Positions 9,225-18,583 of a stretch of 64,000 nucleotides of DNA are shown here, in pieces (the first letter of the stretch is position 1; every line of letters begins with the position of its first letter). Source of the DNA: DASSBR01 sp035708085 (lineage in GTDB: Bacteria; Pseudomonadota; Gammaproteobacteria; Natronospirales; DASSBR01). The notes beneath the pieces were generated by a model. The model made no database searches. It worked only from the letters and a program-made list of their open reading frames with translations, and was not told the origin of the DNA. Made by a program: the position numbers and the translations under genes. The stretch is taken from NCBI GenBank assembly GCA_035708085.1, contig DASSTE010000028.1, positions 20,610 to 84,609 on the forward strand. The letters are read 5' to 3'.

Positions 9225-10775
9225 ATGAACACCGCCAAATTGCTGTTTCGCGGCGCGGGTTTGCAAGTCGTTGCGATGGTGGTCAGCCTCGCCAGTTCGT
9301 TCTTCCTCGCGCCTTACGTCATCCACTCGCTCGGTGACCACTGGTACGGCCTCTGGGTTCTGATCGGCACTTTCGTCGGTTTCTACGGTCTCCTGGACTT
9401 CGGTATTTCGAGTGCCACGCAGCGATACCTGGCGGATGCAATGCCGCGCGGCGATGCAGAGGAGTTGAATACTATCGTCGCCTCTTCGCTGGTGATGTTT
9501 TGCGGGATCGCGCTGCTTGCCCTGCTCGTCACCGTCGGCATCGCGTTCATCACGCCGCTGTTCATGACCAGCCTGCGCGGCGCGACGATTTTTCAGGAAG
9601 TCACCTTGATCATGGGTGGCGGATTCGCCCTTTCGCTGCCCTTCTATACGCAATTCGGCATTTTCAGCGCCAACCTGCGGCTGGATTATTCGAGCTACGT
9701 CCGTATCGGGCACATCGTGCTTCGCACGGCCCTGTTCTTCCTGGTCCTGGGCCTCGGCTACGGCATCGTGAAGCTGGCTCTGGCAAGCGTCGCTTCGGAT
9801 ATCGTGCAGTACGCGACGATGACCTGGCTGGCGCGACGGCTGACGCCATGGCTCAAACTGCGGCGTCGCCACTTTGCACTCGCCAAGATGCGGGAACTGA
9901 TCAGCTTCGGAGTGTATTCGTTCGTCGCCCAGATTGCCGGGACGATCAAGTTCCGGTTGGACAACATTGTCATTGCCGGCTACCTGGGGCTGGCGCCGGT
10001 TACCCATTTCAATATCGCGACCAAACTCAACGGTTACTTTTTCGGCGCGTTGAACAGCCTCGTTCCGGCGCCGACAAGCCTGTACGCGCGCTATCACGGC
10101 CGCGGCGAACTGCAGCAGATACGCGACAAATTCATCATCCTTTCACGGATTAAAGGGACGCTCGGCATGCTGGGCATCGGTGCAGTGCTGATTTTCGCGC
10201 GGCCGTTCATCAGCTTGTGGGTCGGCGAAAAATATCTCGACGCCTTCCTGCCGCTGGTTATCATCATGGGCGGGCGCATATTGAGCACCGCGCTGAGCCC
10301 GGGGGTCGGCGCCATGTACGCCCTGGCGAAACATCGTTTCACCGCGTTCACCAACCTTGGCGAGGCGATCGCGAACCTCGCTTTGAGTCTGCTGCTGGTA
10401 CGCTACTACGGGATCATCGGCGTGGCCCTTGGCACCGCTATCCCGCTGCTGGCTACGCGGCTGACGATCCTGCCCATTTACTTCTGCCGCGTCATGGAAC
10501 TGCCGATCCCGCGTCTCGTTCGCAGCGTCGTGCCGTTGATGGTGCTTGCAGTTGTGCTGCAAGTTCCGCTCGTCTATGCGGTTTCCAGAATCCGGATCGA
10601 CACGTACTGGCAGATCATGGTCTGGGGCGCCTGTTATTACTTGCCGTTGCTCGCATTCTTCTACCTCGTCATGTTGACCCGGGAAGAACGCCGGCTGTTT
10701 TCCGAAGCGCTGCCCGCATGGCCGCTCAAGCGCAAAGGCGGGCGCCTGGCTTATACCGAGGAAAGTCGCCGCTGA
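9225..10775 (+). CDS. Wzx-like oligosaccharide flippase (MOP superfamily), copy 2
   Basis: 516 aa, polytopic, with the same opening as copy 1 (MNTAKLLFRGAGLQVV) and near-identical long blocks (SLGDHWYGLWVLIGTF, APVTHFNIATKLN). It would move lipid-linked oligosaccharide across the inner membrane. Its last 25 bases overlap the 3' end of the convergent minus-strand sulfotransferase gene. No strong Shine-Dalgarno site precedes the ATG at 9225. Retention of two complete copies suggests either two repeat-unit variants or a duplication of the GT2-flippase block. Confidence 0.9.
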   Translation: MNTAKLLFRGAGLQVVAMVVSLASSFFLAPYVIHSLGDHWYGLWVLIGTFVGFYGLLDFGISSATQRYLADAMPRGDAEELNTIVASSLVMFCGIALLALLVTVGIAFITPLFMTSLRGATIFQEVTLIMGGGFALSLPFYTQFGIFSANLRLDYSSYVRIGHIVLRTALFFLVLGLGYGIVKLALASVASDIVQYATMTWLARRLTPWLKLRRRHFALAKMRELISFGVYSFVAQIAGTIKFRLDNIVIAGYLGLAPVTHFNIATKLNGYFFGALNSLVPAPTSLYARYHGRGELQQIRDKFIILSRIKGTLGMLGIGAVLIFARPFISLWVGEKYLDAFLPLVIIMGGRILSTALSPGVGAMYALAKHRFTAFTNLGEAIANLALSLLLVRYYGIIGVALGTAIPLLATRLTILPIYFCRVMELPIPRLVRSVVPLMVLAVVLQVPLVYAVSRIRIDTYWQIMVWGACYYLPLLAFFYLVMLTREERRLFSEALPAWPLKRKGGRLAYTEESRR

Positions 10776-11743
10776 GCCGGCATCTCCGGTTGATATCCGA
10801 AGCGGGACGCGTCATTCCCGACCTGCCTTTTCAGCAGGTACTGTTCTATTCTGGGCACATACCGCTTTACGCCGGCGCCCTCCATGCCGGCGTGCCTGTC
10901 GATGCGGCTCATCCCTGCCGGATCCACAATTTCCGTTTGCAGGTACTTTGCAATCGAAGCCAGCGTTTGCCGATCGAACAGATCTTCGTAGCGCAACAAC
11001 AAGCCGTCGACATCGCCGTGATTGCGGCGGAAGTCATCGGCCAGTTCACTCCACAGCCGGCCGAACGCGGTGGGCGTGAAAACGGGCTCCGACGGCCAGC
11101 TCCTGTACCATTGAGCCCACTGTCGGTACGAGCGCCACGCCGACCAGGGATTCCGGACCAGGAACAGAAACCGCGCCCGGGGGAACAGCCACTTCAGGTA
11201 TCGCGCGTAATCCACGCCGAGCGTCACTTCCTTGGCACCCCATCGGCTCTTGCCCAGCGCCGCAAGCGGCCGCTCAAACAGGCATTCGAAATAACATACG
11301 TGGGCCGCGATGAAGTCATCCATGGACGGATACAGATTGGCCACCCATTGCTCGCTCAGATTCTCCAGGTCGAACCTTTCCACAAAATACCGGTCCTGCG
11401 GCCAGGATTCGTTGAAGGCGCGCACCTGGTCGGCCAGGCCTTCGATAAGCGCGGCGCGCCGGTACGGCTCGCCCCACATGAAGATATCCGTGCTGGCCGC
11501 GACGAGGCGCTGCAACAGGGTCGACCCCGAACGCCAGCCGGCCGAAAATATGAAGATCGGTTCGGCGGTGCTTCGGCTCGCCGCGTCGGGCCAGCGCTTG
11601 CGTATTACCTGGAGCCCTGTCCCGATCGCCTGCCCGTTCGCCTGCGCGCGGCGGTGCAGCCGGCGGGCGCGCTTGCTGCCTGCGAACGCCCGGACGAACA
11701 TGTCCAGGTGGCGTTGCGGCGACAGCTCGGTGTAAAAACTCAT
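10751..11743 (-). CDS. Sulfotransferase (PAPS-dependent), type A
   Basis: 330 aa from the ATG at 11743, which overlaps the upstream GT2 stop as ATGA. The 5'-phosphosulfate-binding loop is FSAGWRSGSTLLQRL, with the RSGST core at residues 71-75. The 3'-phosphate-binding segment is seen as LFLVRNPWSAWRSY. Such enzymes move sulfate from PAPS to a hydroxyl or amine of a glycan. It is the last gene of the 10.75-19.8 kb minus-strand operon. Its C-terminal codons overlap the flippase gene end by 25 bases on the opposite strand. No PAPS-synthesis genes are in the window. Confidence 0.8.
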   Translation of the reverse strand: MSFYTELSPQRHLDMFVRAFAGSKRARRLHRRAQANGQAIGTGLQVIRKRWPDAASRSTAEPIFIFSAGWRSGSTLLQRLVAASTDIFMWGEPYRRAALIEGLADQVRAFNESWPQDRYFVERFDLENLSEQWVANLYPSMDDFIAAHVCYFECLFERPLAALGKSRWGAKEVTLGVDYARYLKWLFPRARFLFLVRNPWSAWRSYRQWAQWYRSWPSEPVFTPTAFGRLWSELADDFRRNHGDVDGLLLRYEDLFDRQTLASIAKYLQTEIVDPAGMSRIDRHAGMEGAGVKRYVPRIEQYLLKRQVGNDASRFGYQPEMPAQRRLSSV

Positions 11744-12663
11744 TGCCTGCCGGCCTCGTACATCATGCCCAGGCGGCGCCATACCAGGAGTTCGAGCTGG
11801 AACCGCTTCCCTGCGTCAGGGTTCAAAACGCCGCCGACGAAGCGACGGATGTCATCGAATACCAGCGACCGCCAGAAGGCCAGCGGTACGCGCAGGAAGC
11901 GCCTTGCAGACACCCATTCCTCCGCCGACATGAGATAGGCCGTGCGGCCATAGAAGAAGTAATGCTTTCTCCAGTAGCGCTTCCGTCTCAATTGGGGCGT
12001 CAGATGATAGTGGTGCTGGATCAAACGCGGATCGTAGACGATCTTTTTGCCGGCAGCATGAAACCGCCTCTGCATGTCATGTTCTTCGCCGGCGAGGCGC
12101 TCGCTTCCCTTACGCCCCAGCCTCACATCGAACGGCCCTGTTTCCAGCAGATCGTCGCGCTTGAACGCCATGTTGCCGCCCCAGAGCATCCGATCCTCGG
12201 GCAAAAGGACGCGCATCGTTTCGCCCAGCGACAGCTGACCGTGAATCCGGCTCAGCGGCACAAGCCAGCGCGGCAAGTTCTCGCCCTTCAGCGGCAAAAT
12301 TGCTCCGCCGACACAAGCGGCGCCTGTTTCCTGAAACGTCTGCGGCAGGCGTTCGAGGTAGCCCGCATCGATTTTTTCATCGTCATCCATGAACACGAGG
12401 TACTTTCCCCCGGCCGCCTGGATGCCGCGGTTCCTGGCGTGCGACAGTCCCTGTTCCGGCTCAAAGACATAACGGAGCCGGAAGGGGTAACCATTCATCA
12501 AGTCCGTCACGACCTGCCGGGTTCCGTCCGAGCTGTTGTTGTCGACGACCAGAACTTCGATGCCGCCCGGATCGGCGACCGCCGACCGTGCCACGCTGTG
12601 CAACGCCTCGAGCAGCAAGCCGGACCGGTTATAGGTACAAATGACAACGGAGATGAGCGGCAT
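11740..12663 (-). CDS. Glycosyltransferase family 2
   Basis: 307 aa. It starts MPLISVVICTYNRS and has VVDNNSSDGT and the DxD-type VFMDDDEKID, standard GT2 nucleotide-sugar motifs. The C-terminal third carries RRKRYWRKHYFFYGR, also found in the GT2 at 8244. The start lies 9 bases after the lipoprotein stop and the gene end overlaps the sulfotransferase start by four bases, so it is translationally coupled within the minus-strand operon. Probable role: adding one sugar of the repeat unit or of a side branch. Confidence 0.87.
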   Translation of the reverse strand: MPLISVVICTYNRSGLLLEALHSVARSAVADPGGIEVLVVDNNSSDGTRQVVTDLMNGYPFRLRYVFEPEQGLSHARNRGIQAAGGKYLVFMDDDEKIDAGYLERLPQTFQETGAACVGGAILPLKGENLPRWLVPLSRIHGQLSLGETMRVLLPEDRMLWGGNMAFKRDDLLETGPFDVRLGRKGSERLAGEEHDMQRRFHAAGKKIVYDPRLIQHHYHLTPQLRRKRYWRKHYFFYGRTAYLMSAEEWVSARRFLRVPLAFWRSLVFDDIRRFVGGVLNPDAGKRFQLELLVWRRLGMMYEAGRQ

Positions 12664-12672
12664 CGGCTGATA

Positions 12673-14823
12673 CTAAGGCTCGTCTTTGTCGGCCGGAGGC
12701 AGCTCCCGCGGCACAATGTCCCAGTTGGCGTAATTGGTGTAGTCGGGCTTCGTCGGCCGGCTCATGAACAGCTTCCACGCTTCAACCGCCCCCGGCACGC
12801 CGGCATCGACGGCGGCAGCCAAGGCGGGCTGCATGTTGGCCGGATATCCGGTCGGGCTGGAAGGGTAGCCATACATGTCGCCCGGGAGATAATGCTTGCC
12901 CAGATGCTCGGCCATGGCTTCGCTGCCGCATTTCATATGGGCCACTTTGTCCGAGACTGCCTTGATGTAGACCTTGTGAAATGAGTCGTAGATCGGCTTG
13001 TTCGGGCCGTCGGTGACGGGAAGCGTGTAGTCGGAGCCATATACGTAGCAAAAGCCCGGCGCGATCATTCGTCCCACGGGAAACTTCGCCTTCCACTGCA
13101 AGAACGCCTCGGCGCCCTTGAATCCCAGATCGGCAAGATGGCCCACGGCCCAAGTGAAGAAATCATCCTGCCAGGGCGCAACCGAAGTGTGATGCTCATA
13201 GTGAGTCGCACAGCAGCCGCTGGTGAGAACGCCGAGCTTGTTGGCGTCGCCATTATCCGTGAATCGGCTGTTGTACCAGGCGAGGTTGTTCCGGACGATG
13301 TCGACGAAGTAGGACTTGAGTGGGCTGTTGTCCGGCGTGATGTAGGCGACATCGCCGAGCGTGCGCAGTCCCCAGGCTTGGCCGCGCACCTGGTTGGGTC
13401 TGAGCAGACCCTTTTTATGGCCGCGGTAGCTCGGGTTCATCTGGAACTCGTTCCAGTCGGCCCAGAACTGGAGTTGCCCGAGGTAGTAGAAGTCGCCGGT
13501 GACGATGTAGGAGAGATAGCCGATGGACGGCTCATGCGCGGCGTTGGGGCGGTTGGGGTCGCTGCAGTCGTCGTCGCATTTGGGAAAGTTCTCGTGCTTG
13601 TGGGTGTGCGGGTTATAAGTGCCGCCGTACCGACCCAGCAGCGTCATATACGGGTAGTCGAGAATCGACACGGGGCGGCCGGTGTTCTTGTCCCGATAAA
13701 ACACGTTATAGCTGCCGGCGGCGTCGTCGTTGGCCAGCATCCACCGATAGGCGCGCCGGTCGGTACTCTGCAGGTAGGCGACGCTCCAGCGCGGCAGCGG
13801 CCCGATGGCGGGCTGCGCGCCGGCGGCGGCCATGTGCCGGGTCTGGTCGCCGTTATCCATCGGCTCGACGCTCTGGCGCACGCTGGCGAGGAAGCTGTCC
13901 GTCGGATGGACGTCGTCGGCATAATTGGGAACGGCCCTGGTCGCCTGGATGTAGCGGCCATCCAGTTTGACGTAGGCGTCGACCTCGTCGCCCCACCACA
14001 GAACGCGGTGCCATCGCGTTTGTGCGTAATGGTCGATATCGGCCTTGCGGTAGACGTGGTCGCCGACGGTAATTGCCGCATCGTAGGTGATGTTGTGCGG
14101 ATCCTTGACCCACGCCCAGTCGTTTTCGATCACGACGTTGACCCGTACCCGGTGAATCGGGTCGCCGGCGTAGGCGCGGACGTAGAAATAGGCCGCCAGG
14201 TGCGGGCTCGGCCCGTCACGGGACTGCAATGGCCCGCCGACGATCCATTCGGAGACCAGCGGCCCCGATAACCAAAGATTGCACGCCTTGCCCCATGGCT
14301 TGCAGCCTCCGTCCGCGCGGGCCTGTTCGAGCAACGTCCGCGCATCGGCGGTCAGGCTCCGTCCCCCGACGTTCAGGCTGACGCTGGCGTCGAAGTCCGT
14401 CGCCAGCAGGCGGGTCAACGTCACGGGCGGTGCATCCGACTCCGACCGGCCGCCGGCAGCGAGGGTGACGATCCTGCTGCCTGAGGCAGGTACTTCCGGC
14501 ACGACAACGGTTACAACGGCATGGCGAAGCGAGCCATCGGCGTTGGTGGCCTTGCGATCGACCTGAATCGGAACGGGCCGGCCATCGAGCAGCGCCCGCA
14601 AGTGCTCGCCCGACGGCACATCGCCGTCCCTGAAGATTTGACCGAACGTGACGGGCAGATCGGAACGTTTCTGCCCCGATTCGTCGATGACCGCTACGGC
14701 GGTTATTCCGTCTTTTACGCGGTTCACATGCAGCGCGAGTTGTGCGGGCTCGACCGAAGCCGCACTGCAGCCATTAAGCACCAGGATCAGTGCAATCCAT
14801 ACTCCCGAGAATTTTTTATACAT
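12673..14823 (-). CDS. Large outer-membrane lipoprotein with a RIFT-barrel-like N-terminus; possible polysaccharide lyase or processing enzyme
   Basis: 716 aa from the ATG at 14823. The N-terminus is a lipoprotein signal (MYKK, a hydrophobic stretch, then the lipobox L-N-G-C with Cys at residue 19); Ser at +2 fits outer-membrane sorting. Residues 30-130 include VTFGQIFRDGDVP and NADGSLRHAVVTVVV, which resemble the N-terminal barrel of exo-rhamnogalacturonan-lyase-like (PcRGLX/YetA) proteins. The rest is rich in Trp and Tyr, as in glycan-active alpha/alpha-toroid enzymes. It sits between a GT4 and a GT2 in the O-ligase operon, which suggests periplasmic trimming or modification of the polymer. 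The enzyme class is inference. Confidence 0.6.
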   Translation of the reverse strand: MYKKFSGVWIALILVLNGCSAASVEPAQLALHVNRVKDGITAVAVIDESGQKRSDLPVTFGQIFRDGDVPSGEHLRALLDGRPVPIQVDRKATNADGSLRHAVVTVVVPEVPASGSRIVTLAAGGRSESDAPPVTLTRLLATDFDASVSLNVGGRSLTADARTLLEQARADGGCKPWGKACNLWLSGPLVSEWIVGGPLQSRDGPSPHLAAYFYVRAYAGDPIHRVRVNVVIENDWAWVKDPHNITYDAAITVGDHVYRKADIDHYAQTRWHRVLWWGDEVDAYVKLDGRYIQATRAVPNYADDVHPTDSFLASVRQSVEPMDNGDQTRHMAAAGAQPAIGPLPRWSVAYLQSTDRRAYRWMLANDDAAGSYNVFYRDKNTGRPVSILDYPYMTLLGRYGGTYNPHTHKHENFPKCDDDCSDPNRPNAAHEPSIGYLSYIVTGDFYYLGQLQFWADWNEFQMNPSYRGHKKGLLRPNQVRGQAWGLRTLGDVAYITPDNSPLKSYFVDIVRNNLAWYNSRFTDNGDANKLGVLTSGCCATHYEHHTSVAPWQDDFFTWAVGHLADLGFKGAEAFLQWKAKFPVGRMIAPGFCYVYGSDYTLPVTDGPNKPIYDSFHKVYIKAVSDKVAHMKCGSEAMAEHLGKHYLPGDMYGYPSSPTGYPANMQPALAAAVDAGVPGAVEAWKLFMSRPTKPDYTNYANWDIVPRELPPADKDEP

Positions 14824-14844
14824 GAAGGCTCCCTGCCACAAATG

Positions 14845-16161
14845 TCAGGCGTCGCTCACCTCGTTCAGCACATCCGCCAATTGTTGCGCACGGGCTTTCC
14901 GGCTGTGTCTTGCGAGCGCCGTGCTGCTCGCGACCGGCGCGACGCCCATTCGTATTTTGCTCATGAAATTCGCAAGAACGGCGGCGATCGCATCGCTATG
15001 GTCCATCGATACGATACTGTTTATGCCGGCTTCCCGAAGAATCTTTGCGGTATCGCTCGCTTCATCCGTCAGCGCCAGTATCGGTCTTCGCGCCCTCAGG
15101 TATTCATAGACCTTGGCGGGAATCTGGCCGTTGTGCATCCGGCCCTGGAGAATCAGCAGGCCATCTGCGCCGCAAATCTCGGCCAGCGCTTCCTGATGAG
15201 AGACGGCGGGTTCGACCCGGACGATGTCGTCGATGCCCGCACGCCGTATCAGTGCGAGATGGTGTTCATCGTACTCCGTTGCGCGCAGAATAATTTGAAG
15301 GTCCCGGCCGGACAAGCCCTGAGACGCTTTCAAACCGGCAATTGCCGCGAACAGCGCTTGCGGATCCCTACCTTCGGTGTACAAGGCCCCGCTGTGCACC
15401 AGCCGCAGCGGACCTTCCCCGCCGACCGGCGGCATGGACGCCAGCCCGTCGAAATCGCTTTCATCATAGCCGTTCGGAATGACCGTCCAGCGCTCCATCG
15501 GGATGTCGGGATAACGCCCGGCATGAAGACTTGCGGCGCCGGGCGCGGTAAACACAGCCCGGGAACAGCCGTAAACGGTTTTGCGCTCAATCCACCGGCA
15601 CGCACGCCACGCCCAGCGGTTGTCGTCCGGAACGCTGATCGGATCGCGAAAATCCGCAATCCACGGGAGCCCTGTCAGCCTGTGCAGGGCGTGGGCCACA
15701 CAAAACGCAGTCGGATTCGGCTGCGTGGCCCAGATGATCTTCGGGCGGTAGCGCCGGATCGCTGTCAGCCCCGCCGGAACGGCGCCCAGCATCCAGCTGC
15801 TGCAACGGTCCGGTACCGCCAGCAGAGATGGATAGCGGCGGCGGAAGGACAGATGTTCACGCGCGTCACGAGCAAAAGCGCGCACCACCGGCACCGATTC
15901 CGGTATTCGCGCGCATTGTTTCTCGTCCGTGCGCGAATAGGCCCGCGTACTGGCTGTCAGCACCACCGGATTCCATCCAAATTCCGGCAGGTCGCGCGAA
16001 AACGCCAGAGCCCTCAAATATCCGCTGCTCTCCTGGCAGGGCGGGTAATGGAAGGCGATAAGAAGCACGGTTCTCGCCGATGTTGCGCGCCCGCGCCGGA
16101 TAACCTCACGGGGACCTGCCTCAGGCTCACGTTCTCTGATTGCGCCGGCCGCACCGGTCAC
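14845..16161 (-). CDS. Glycosyltransferase family 4 (GT-B fold)
   Basis: 438 aa. The GT-B pattern is present: an N-terminal LLIAFHYPPCQESSGYLRA acceptor-side glycine loop, a mid domain with RLVHSGALYTEGRDP, and a C-terminal donor site with QGRMHNGQIPAKVYEYLRARRPIL, in which the Glu of YEYL matches the conserved retaining E-x7-E region. The start overlaps the O-ligase stop (ATGA), so translation is coupled. A 21-base gap separates it from the lipoprotein gene. Likely transfers one sugar of the repeat unit at the inner face of the membrane. Confidence 0.83.
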   Translation of the reverse strand: MTGAAGAIREREPEAGPREVIRRGRATSARTVLLIAFHYPPCQESSGYLRALAFSRDLPEFGWNPVVLTASTRAYSRTDEKQCARIPESVPVVRAFARDAREHLSFRRRYPSLLAVPDRCSSWMLGAVPAGLTAIRRYRPKIIWATQPNPTAFCVAHALHRLTGLPWIADFRDPISVPDDNRWAWRACRWIERKTVYGCSRAVFTAPGAASLHAGRYPDIPMERWTVIPNGYDESDFDGLASMPPVGGEGPLRLVHSGALYTEGRDPQALFAAIAGLKASQGLSGRDLQIILRATEYDEHHLALIRRAGIDDIVRVEPAVSHQEALAEICGADGLLILQGRMHNGQIPAKVYEYLRARRPILALTDEASDTAKILREAGINSIVSMDHSDAIAAVLANFMSKIRMGVAPVASSTALARHSRKARAQQLADVLNEVSDA

Positions 16162-17468
16162 GCCGTCACCTCTTCGCTGACCCGCGGCCGCTTTGCAAGT
16201 GCCGGAACATCCGCGGTAACGGGAAGGTCTTTTTCAACGCGGCAGCGCACAAGCAGTGCCACCGCCAGCAACTGGTACGCAAGATCGAAGTACGGCAACG
16301 GGGCGAATGCGCCGCCGACGCCATAGGCAATGCCGCTTACATACAACATCGACGCCAGGTCGTAGGCCCATTTAAACCCGGGCAGATCCTTGGTTCGTTT
16401 TCGAACCCATACAAGATTGCGCCAGGTGAGGAAAAGCAGTGCCATGTAAATGGCCAGTCCCACAAAGCCCTGGTTGCCCAGCATTTTGAAGTAAATGCTG
16501 TGAATCGCGCGCGGAATACTGTTCGGCGGTGCATATTTCCGCCACGCGTTGTGATCCAGGTAAGGCCGGAAGCCGCCGCCGACGAGCGGCCGATGCAGGG
16601 CCAGGTTCGTCGCAAATTTCCACGACTGAATGCGCCCCATGGCCGACGCATCCTGCCGGTAAGTCTCGATCGTCGCCATCCGCTGATACCATTTTTGCGG
16701 TATGAACGCGAGCATGATCGGGACAGTGATGATCAGCACGACGGCAAGCAGAAACTTGCCTCGCGTCTTCCAGAAAAGCATCAGCAGCACAGCCGCCAGC
16801 GTCAGCATGCCGCCGCGCGAGTAAGTGCCCAAAATCGCAAACGACGTCAGCCCCATCGCACACCACAGCCCGACTCTTACCCACTTTTTCGCTTCCTGAA
16901 GCTGGAGGTAGCGCATGAGCGGAATGACCATGCCCATTGCCAGAGCCAATGCGTTGTTGTTGTGAATGAAGCTGTGCTCGGGCCCGAACACGTGGTAACC
17001 GCCGCCCGTCGCTATCGTAAACAGGCCGCCCTTGACGCCGAAGAATCCGATGGACGCGGCGATGACCCAGACGAGCCAGTGAATCCGTTCGCGCGTCTGC
17101 ACCAGCATCAGCGTGAGAAATACCAGCACCATCGTCTTGACGAAGACACTGTAGCGTTCCCAGGCGACGTCCGGAACGATTGCGAAATAAGAGGTTACGC
17201 CCGCCCAGATCACGAGCAGCAGGAAGCAGATCGTCACGCTCTTGAATGGCATGCGGAACTTCTCCTTGCTGGACATGATGAATCCGACCAGCGTCCCGAT
17301 CGCGACCACTTCCACCCATGGGAAGTTGTAGGCGAACCCCCAGGTCAATCGTTGCGGATTCATGTAATCGAGCCACGACCAGACAAGCACTCCAATGTAG
17401 GGTGAAGTCACGATCAATGGCAGCAGCGAGAAGATAAACAGCGCCAGCAGCAGGTCGCGCATCGTCAT
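16158..17468 (-). CDS. O-glycosylation ligase/polymerase, exosortase-A-associated (Wzy/WaaL-like)
   Basis: 436 aa from the ATG at 17468, which overlaps the previous stop as ATGA. It has about ten hydrophobic helices. Near the N-terminus, LPLIVTSPYIGVLVWSWLDYMNPQRLTWGF is characteristic of the family known as putative O-glycosylation ligase, exosortase A system-associated (TIGR03097). A long periplasmic loop between late helices contains conserved Arg and His residues (GRIQSWKFATNL, IPRAIHSIYFKMLG). It either polymerises the repeat unit or transfers it to an acceptor. It is the only Wzy-type polymerase candidate in the window. Confidence 0.82.
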   Translation of the reverse strand: MTMRDLLLALFIFSLLPLIVTSPYIGVLVWSWLDYMNPQRLTWGFAYNFPWVEVVAIGTLVGFIMSSKEKFRMPFKSVTICFLLLVIWAGVTSYFAIVPDVAWERYSVFVKTMVLVFLTLMLVQTRERIHWLVWVIAASIGFFGVKGGLFTIATGGGYHVFGPEHSFIHNNNALALAMGMVIPLMRYLQLQEAKKWVRVGLWCAMGLTSFAILGTYSRGGMLTLAAVLLMLFWKTRGKFLLAVVLIITVPIMLAFIPQKWYQRMATIETYRQDASAMGRIQSWKFATNLALHRPLVGGGFRPYLDHNAWRKYAPPNSIPRAIHSIYFKMLGNQGFVGLAIYMALLFLTWRNLVWVRKRTKDLPGFKWAYDLASMLYVSGIAYGVGGAFAPLPYFDLAYQLLAVALLVRCRVEKDLPVTADVPALAKRPRVSEEVTA

Positions 17469-18583
17469 GATTGCTGCTCCAGCATTAACGCATCCATAAA
17501 AAATTTTGCAGCCCAATTCGGATAGCGACATGTCATGTAGCCGCCGTCGAACGGGAATGAGCCCTTGATTCCGCCGCGAATGCACGGGTTGCCTGTCGCC
17601 ACATCCTGAGTCTGCATGTTGAATTGATTGGCACGTGCAGCGAAGTTCCTGAAGGCGGAGTCGCCCCCGAGTTGTACAAGCCGCAGCCAATTGATGGCCA
17701 TCTGCGCATTACCGGTCAGGCAACTCCAACCGACCGCCGGCCGCCACTCGTCATCCAGTCTGCCCGGCAGAGCGCCGTCGCGGCGCTGTGACATGGCCAC
17801 GGCCCCCGCCATCCGGATCGCGAACTGCAGGAAATCGTCGTTGCCCAAGGCGGCGCCGACTTCAAGAATGCCGCGGATGGAATACGCGATCGTGTGCACC
17901 AGCGGCCGGTCGTTGAGATTGAGACAATTGTCGTCCAGCCAGGCATTGGCATGCGCGCGCGAGATGCACCATTCGACGTTCGCGCGTGCGGCATTTCGGT
18001 AGCGGTCATCGTCAAGCATGTTGCCGGCCATGGCCAGACCCCACGCAGTACGGGTGTTGTAGCTGTTCAGCGCATGCCGCGCGACCGGTGACGCGAAACG
18101 CCGCCAGGCGCCGTCGGAATCCTGCGCCGCCACCAGCCAGTCTGCCGCGTGCACCAGCGCCTGGCGAAAACGGATGTCTCCGGTTTCCTTCCACGCGCGG
18201 GCCCAGCCGAACAGCACCTGTCCGGTGTTGAATATTGTCGGGACAACAGTATCGCCATCGATCGTGCCGGCCCGCACACCGCCATCGGGAAGTTGTATGT
18301 CCGCTTCCCACGCCGCCATCCGGCGCGCCCGTTCCGCGAATGCCGTCCGGCCGCTATACACAGCGTAATCGTAAAAGGTGGGAATGATGTAGCCGGTTGT
18401 TTCCGGATACGATGCCTTCCAGCTCTGTTCCTTGAGGTCGTACCAGGCCGCGACGCCATCGTCGGGAGTGGCGTCCTGGGCTCGGGCGAGCCAGTCTGCC
18501 GCCGCGGCAAGGTGCGCGTCTGCACCGACGACTTTCCGGCGCGACGGCAGCCGGTCCTTGAATGCGTACCAGGTCGCTATCAT
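17465..18583 (-). CDS. Alpha/alpha-toroid protein (prenyltransferase/squalene-oxidase-like repeats; possibly VpsJ-like)
   Basis: 372 aa from the ATG at 18583, with a strong AGGAGGGAGAG site just upstream and ATGA overlap with the ATP-grasp gene. Repeated helical units carry Trp and Gly-rich turns (QLPDGGVRAGT, QDSDGAWRRF, RRDGALPGRL), typical of six-barrel toroids such as terpene-cyclase-like, glycosidase or lyase folds. There is no signal peptide or membrane segment, so it acts in the cytoplasm. Similar proteins occur in extracellular polysaccharide clusters (VpsJ is my best recollection), but the reaction is not established. It could be an epimerase or a scaffold. Confidence 0.6.
   Translation of the reverse strand: MIATWYAFKDRLPSRRKVVGADAHLAAAADWLARAQDATPDDGVAAWYDLKEQSWKASYPETTGYIIPTFYDYAVYSGRTAFAERARRMAAWEADIQLPDGGVRAGTIDGDTVVPTIFNTGQVLFGWARAWKETGDIRFRQALVHAADWLVAAQDSDGAWRRFASPVARHALNSYNTRTAWGLAMAGNMLDDDRYRNAARANVEWCISRAHANAWLDDNCLNLNDRPLVHTIAYSIRGILEVGAALGNDDFLQFAIRMAGAVAMSQRRDGALPGRLDDEWRPAVGWSCLTGNAQMAINWLRLVQLGGDSAFRNFAARANQFNMQTQDVATGNPCIRGGIKGSFPFDGGYMTCRYPNWAAKFFMDALMLEQQS

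Noticed and set aside
16158..17690. Longer start for the O-ligase at 17690
   Set aside because: The extra N-terminus lies inside the upstream gene and is Arg/Cys-rich; the ATGA overlap at 17468 is the normal coupling.
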